Shown here: one piece after another, positions 3,737 to 6,197 of the stretch
Position numbering within the stretch: position 1 is the first letter of the stretch
How the letters are laid out: the number at the start of each line of letters is the position of its first letter
Origin: an uncultured Eubacteriales bacterium
GTDB taxonomy: Bacteria; Bacillota; Clostridia; Lachnospirales; CAG-274
Length of the DNA: 6,197 nt
Reading direction: 5' to 3'
Assembly: GCA_902495025.1 (NCBI GenBank)
Contig: CABUWB010000122.1
Coordinates: forward strand, 1-6,197
The notes under the pieces: generated by a model
What the model saw: only the letters and a program-made list of their open reading frames with translations
What the model was told of the DNA's origin: nothing
The model's database searches: none
Translations under genes and position numbers: made by a program

Positions 3737-5017
3737 ATGGAGCAGTTAGTTATACGTGGTCAGCGCAGGCTGAAGGGTGAAATACCCATAAGCGGCGCTA
3801 AAAACGCAGTTGTTGCAATTATACCTGCGGCTATTATGTCCAAGGGTGTTTCCATAATAGAAAATCTGCCCTGTATTGAAGATGTTACAAGCCTTGTAAA
3901 AACTCTTCATTCACTGGGCGCTGTTTGTGAGTTTATCGATGAGCAGACCCTTAAAATTGATGCCACCAACATCAATTCGTGGGAGGCTACGGGGGAGTCC
4001 GTACGCAAAATAAGGGCGTCCTACTACTTAATGGGTGCACTGCTCGGCCGCTTTAAAAAGGCGAGGGTCGCTCTGCCGGGCGGCTGTAATTTCGGGTCAA
4101 GACCAATTAATCTGCACCTTAAGGGCTTTCGTGCCATGGGTGCTGAAATTGTGGAGGAGGAAAACGGCGAGGTTATTTACCTCTGTGCTGAAAGGCTGCA
4201 TGGCGCAAACATCTTCCTTGATACGGCGTCGGTGGGTGCTACAATCAACCTTATGATTGCCGCAAGCATGGCAGAGGGTACTACCGTTATTGAAAATGCC
4301 GCAAAGGAGCCGCACATTGTAGATACGGCAAACTTCCTTAACATGATGGGCGCAAAAATAAGGGGCGCAGGCACCGATGTAATTAAAATACAGGGTGTGG
4401 AGCAGCTTTCAAGCGCCAGATATATGATTATTCCCGACCAGATTGAGGCTGGTACATATATGATTGCCGCTGCTATCTGCGGCGGTGATGTTACTGTTAA
4501 AAACATTATCCCCAAGCACATGGACTCTCTTTCTGCAAAGCTGGAGGAAATGGGCTGTAAAATTGTTGAGGGTGATGACTATATCGAGGTTATTTCGGAC
4601 GGCAACCTCAGGGCAGCCAACGTAAAAACAATGACCTACCCGGGCTTTCCTACGGATTTGCAGCCACAGATGTCGGCACTGCTTGCAAAGGCAAAGGGTA
4701 CAAGCACCCTTACCGAAAACGTGTGGGAAAATCGCTTTCAGTATGTAAATCAGCTCCGCAGGCTCGGCTGTGATATTTCAATAGACGGCAGGGTTGCGAC
4801 CATAAACGGCGTTGAAAGCTTTGTCGGCAACGAGGTAAACGCAACTGATTTGCGTGCAGGTGCTGCGCTTGTAATTGCAGGGCTTGCCGCTAAGGGTGAA
4901 ACACGCATAGGCAATGTCAAGTATATCGACAGGGGCTATGAAAAGATAGAGTTTAAGCTGCGCTCCATAGGCGCCGATATTGAAAGGATAAGGCTTAAAT
5001 CGGGTGATGATAAATGA
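3737..5017 (+). CDS. murA: UDP-GlcNAc 1-carboxyvinyltransferase MurA
   Basis: A 426-residue cytoplasmic enzyme that transfers enolpyruvate from PEP to UDP-N-acetylglucosamine, the first committed step of peptidoglycan synthesis and the fosfomycin target. From the chosen start, Lys22-Asn23 lie in ISGAKNAV exactly as in E. coli MurA. The PEP-binding cysteine is Cys117 in PGGCNFGSRP, so the fosfomycin-reactive residue is present rather than Asp. Asp307 in PTDLQPQ and Arg399 in YIDRGYEKIE match the remaining catalytic positions. Length is normal for the family. An earlier in-frame ATG at 3701 would add 12 residues (MIDSKLERCWSL) but has no ribosome site and lies almost on the transcription start; the ATG at 3737 has GGAG 4 nt upstream and begins MEQLVIRG as homologues do. 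The last bases overlap the next gene by 4 bp (ATGA). Firmicutes often carry two murA paralogues; which one this is cannot be told here. Confidence 0.96.
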   Translation: MEQLVIRGQRRLKGEIPISGAKNAVVAIIPAAIMSKGVSIIENLPCIEDVTSLVKTLHSLGAVCEFIDEQTLKIDATNINSWEATGESVRKIRASYYLMGALLGRFKKARVALPGGCNFGSRPINLHLKGFRAMGAEIVEEENGEVIYLCAERLHGANIFLDTASVGATINLMIAASMAEGTTVIENAAKEPHIVDTANFLNMMGAKIRGAGTDVIKIQGVEQLSSARYMIIPDQIEAGTYMIAAAICGGDVTVKNIIPKHMDSLSAKLEEMGCKIVEGDDYIEVISDGNLRAANVKTMTYPGFPTDLQPQMSALLAKAKGTSTLTENVWENRFQYVNQLRRLGCDISIDGRVATINGVESFVGNEVNATDLRAGAALVIAGLAAKGETRIGNVKYIDRGYEKIEFKLRSIGADIERIRLKSGDDK

Positions 5018-5808
5018 GGCTGGAGTTTGCGACAATCGCCAGCGGCAGCAGCGGCAACTGTATCTATGTCGCCTCAAACCACACAAGACTGCTGATTGAC
5101 GCAGGTCTAAGCGGCAAGCGTATAGAGGCTGGGCTTGGCGAGCTTTCTCTCACAGGCTACGATATTGACGCAATGCTTGTTACGCATGAGCATAACGACC
5201 ATGTTGACGGCGTGGGCATTATGTCAAGGCGCTACGATATACCCGTTTACGCTACCGAGGGTACATGGGCTAAAATGCCCGAAAAGGTGGGTAAATTCAA
5301 GCCCGCAAACAAAAATCCTCTCTATAGCGGCGAAACGCTTATTATAAACGATTTGTGCATTACTCCCTTTGACATTCCGCATGATGCCGCACAGCCAGTA
5401 GGCTACTGTATCTCCGACGGAAAGCATAAAATTACCGTCGCTACCGATATTGGCCATATTACGGACGAGGTAAGGGAGAGTATTAAGGACAGTACGGTGC
5501 TGCTTATTGAGAGCAATCACGATGTTGATATGCTTAAAATGGGACCGTATCCATATAATCTGAAACAAAGGGTTTTAAGCGACTTTGGACACCTCAGTAA
5601 CGAAAACTGCGGTATTATGCTTAAGGACGTGCTTAACAGTACCCTTAAATATGTCTTTCTCGGACACCTCAGCAGCGAAAATAATACACCTATGCTCGCC
5701 TTTGAAACCGTTAAGGCGGCTATTGAGGAAACCGGCGCTGTTGTCGGCGGCGATTTTAATATGTATGTTGCACAGAGGTATGGAGTGAAAAGACGGATAA
5801 CGGTTTGA
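5014..5808 (+). CDS. walJ: WalJ/YycJ-like metallo-beta-lactamase-fold hydrolase
   Basis: A 264-residue protein of the metallo-beta-lactamase fold, YycJ/WalJ subfamily. The metal ligands can be read in order: THEHNDHVDG (His58, His60, Asp62, His63), PHD (His123), ATDIG (Asp145) and GHLS (His218). The N-terminal ASGSSGNCIYV (9-19) and the paired GHLSNEN (192-198) and GHLSSEN (217-223) are typical of the subfamily. In Bacillus, WalJ belongs to the walRK operon, and loss disturbs coordination of division with replication; nuclease activity is proposed. In this window it instead follows murA with an ATGA overlap, so translation is probably coupled; GGTGA in the end of murA serves as ribosome site. 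No wal two-component genes are in view. There is no signal peptide. The strong terminator just downstream ends the operon. The exact substrate is not known from sequence. Confidence 0.9.
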   Translation: MRLEFATIASGSSGNCIYVASNHTRLLIDAGLSGKRIEAGLGELSLTGYDIDAMLVTHEHNDHVDGVGIMSRRYDIPVYATEGTWAKMPEKVGKFKPANKNPLYSGETLIINDLCITPFDIPHDAAQPVGYCISDGKHKITVATDIGHITDEVRESIKDSTVLLIESNHDVDMLKMGPYPYNLKQRVLSDFGHLSNENCGIMLKDVLNSTLKYVFLGHLSSENNTPMLAFETVKAAIEETGAVVGGDFNMYVAQRYGVKRRITV

Positions 5809-5821
5809 TAATGTGAAATAT

Positions 5822-5854
5822 GCTGCCGCAGCTTATGTGCGGCAGCTTTTTTTT
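5822..5854 (+). terminator. Terminator of the murA-walJ operon
   Basis: GCTGCCGCA (5822-5830) pairs perfectly with TGCGGCAGC (5838-5846) around a 7-nt loop and is followed by eight T. It begins 13 bp after the walJ stop and is a textbook Rho-independent terminator. Confidence 0.95.
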
Positions 5855-5978
5855 GTAAAATTAGAGTTTAGCGGACATAATTAACAAACCCACATTTGAA
5901 ATTGTAGGGGCGGCAATCTGCCGCCCGTTAGTAATTATAATATGCTAAAATTAGGGCGGATATGGAATCCGCCCCTAC
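5855..5978 (-). repeat. Dispersed GTAGGGGCGG repeat, copy B (inverted)
   Basis: The core at 5904-5978 (75 bp) again begins GTAGGGG and ends CCCCTAC, but the two hairpins come in the opposite order: the CAATCTG hairpin first (5907-5925), the GGATATGGAATCC hairpin second (5954-5974). The element is therefore flipped relative to copies A and C. Its left flank, 5855-5890, matches the reverse complement of the right flank of copy A (about 165-201), including TTAGAGTTTAGC. It begins directly after the T-run of the walJ terminator. The other flank shows little similarity, so this copy is shorter or has diverged. Confidence 0.8.
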
Positions 5979-6032
5979 GTAACCCATAATATCATTTTTT
6001 CAACGCATTCAAATTAGGTGTTGGTTTGTTTA

Positions 6033-6197
6033 AATATACTGCATATAAGCTAAATTTTGCAAAAAATCAATTAACGTTGTAATTAACTTGTAGGGGCGGA
6101 TTCCATATCCGCCCGAATGTTGAACATGTTGCAATGGTTGACGGGCGGCAGGTTGCCGCCCCTACGAATGTTAGGTTGTTGATGTGACTCTGCTAAA
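6033..6197 (+). repeat. Dispersed GTAGGGGCGG repeat, copy C (partial)
   Basis: The core at 6090-6165 (76 bp) has the same 10-bp terminal inverted repeat and the same two hairpins as copy A, in the same orientation. About nine substitutions are concentrated in the 27-bp linker and the second loop. Flanks 6033-6089 and 6173-6197 match copy A closely. The window ends at CTGCTAAA, which in copy A is followed by a few more conserved bases, so this copy continues past the edge. Confidence 0.85.

Noticed and set aside
1..6197. Window as a circular element closed by terminal direct repeats
   Set aside because: The two end copies differ at several positions in the flank and about nine in the core, so they are separate repeat copies and not an assembly overlap. 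The gene content (murA, walJ) is chromosomal.

Overview
The window looks like chromosomal DNA of a low-GC, Gram-positive anaerobe, probably a Clostridia-class Firmicute. The reasons are strong AAGGAG-type ribosome sites, vegetative promoters close to TTGACA-17/18-TATAAT, a clostridial-style arsR / ArsP-permease / LMW-type arsC cluster, a murA-walJ pair, and GTAGGGGCGG-ended hairpin repeats of a kind I associate with gut Clostridia. No marker pins a genus.

Layout. Positions 1-201 hold copy A of a dispersed repeat whose core is two tandem GC-rich hairpins. Positions 202-1188 are AT-rich and gene-poor. This stretch has one convincing minus-strand gene, a 94-residue cysteine-rich CPCC-family protein (537-821), a strong minus-strand promoter near 1110-1138, a 22-codon hydrophobic small ORF (986-1054), and a 19-bp direct repeat flanking the region. 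A 15-bp-stem terminator at 1189-1222 closes the arsenic-type cluster. That cluster reads leftward from 3081: arsR (stop at 2725), an eight-helix ArsP/DUF318 permease (1650-2651) and arsC (1242-1637). Two nearly identical ATCAAA/TTTGAT palindromes, one at the arsR promoter and one just before the permease, look like ArsR operators. Upstream on the same strand is an Rrf2/IscR-type regulator with four clustered cysteines (3085-3516) and its own strong promoter.

From about 3660 the reading direction changes. murA (3737-5017) and an overlapping walJ/yycJ metallo-beta-lactamase gene (5014-5808) form a rightward two-gene operon ending in a textbook terminator at 5822-5854. Positions 5855-6197 carry two more copies of the repeat: B inverted, C in the same orientation as A and running off the end.

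How the genes work together. ArsR would be released by As(III)/Sb(III), freeing the permease and arsC. ArsC would reduce arsenate to arsenite, and the permease would export arsenite or an organoarsenical. No ArsB, Acr3 or ArsA is present, so the exported species is uncertain. MurA makes the first committed peptidoglycan precursor, and WalJ is a wall/replication-linked nuclease-like protein. The housekeeping and arsenic genes look ordinary. The least explained parts are the repeat family, the 202-1188 island with its promoter-driven micro-ORF, and the paired ArsR operators.
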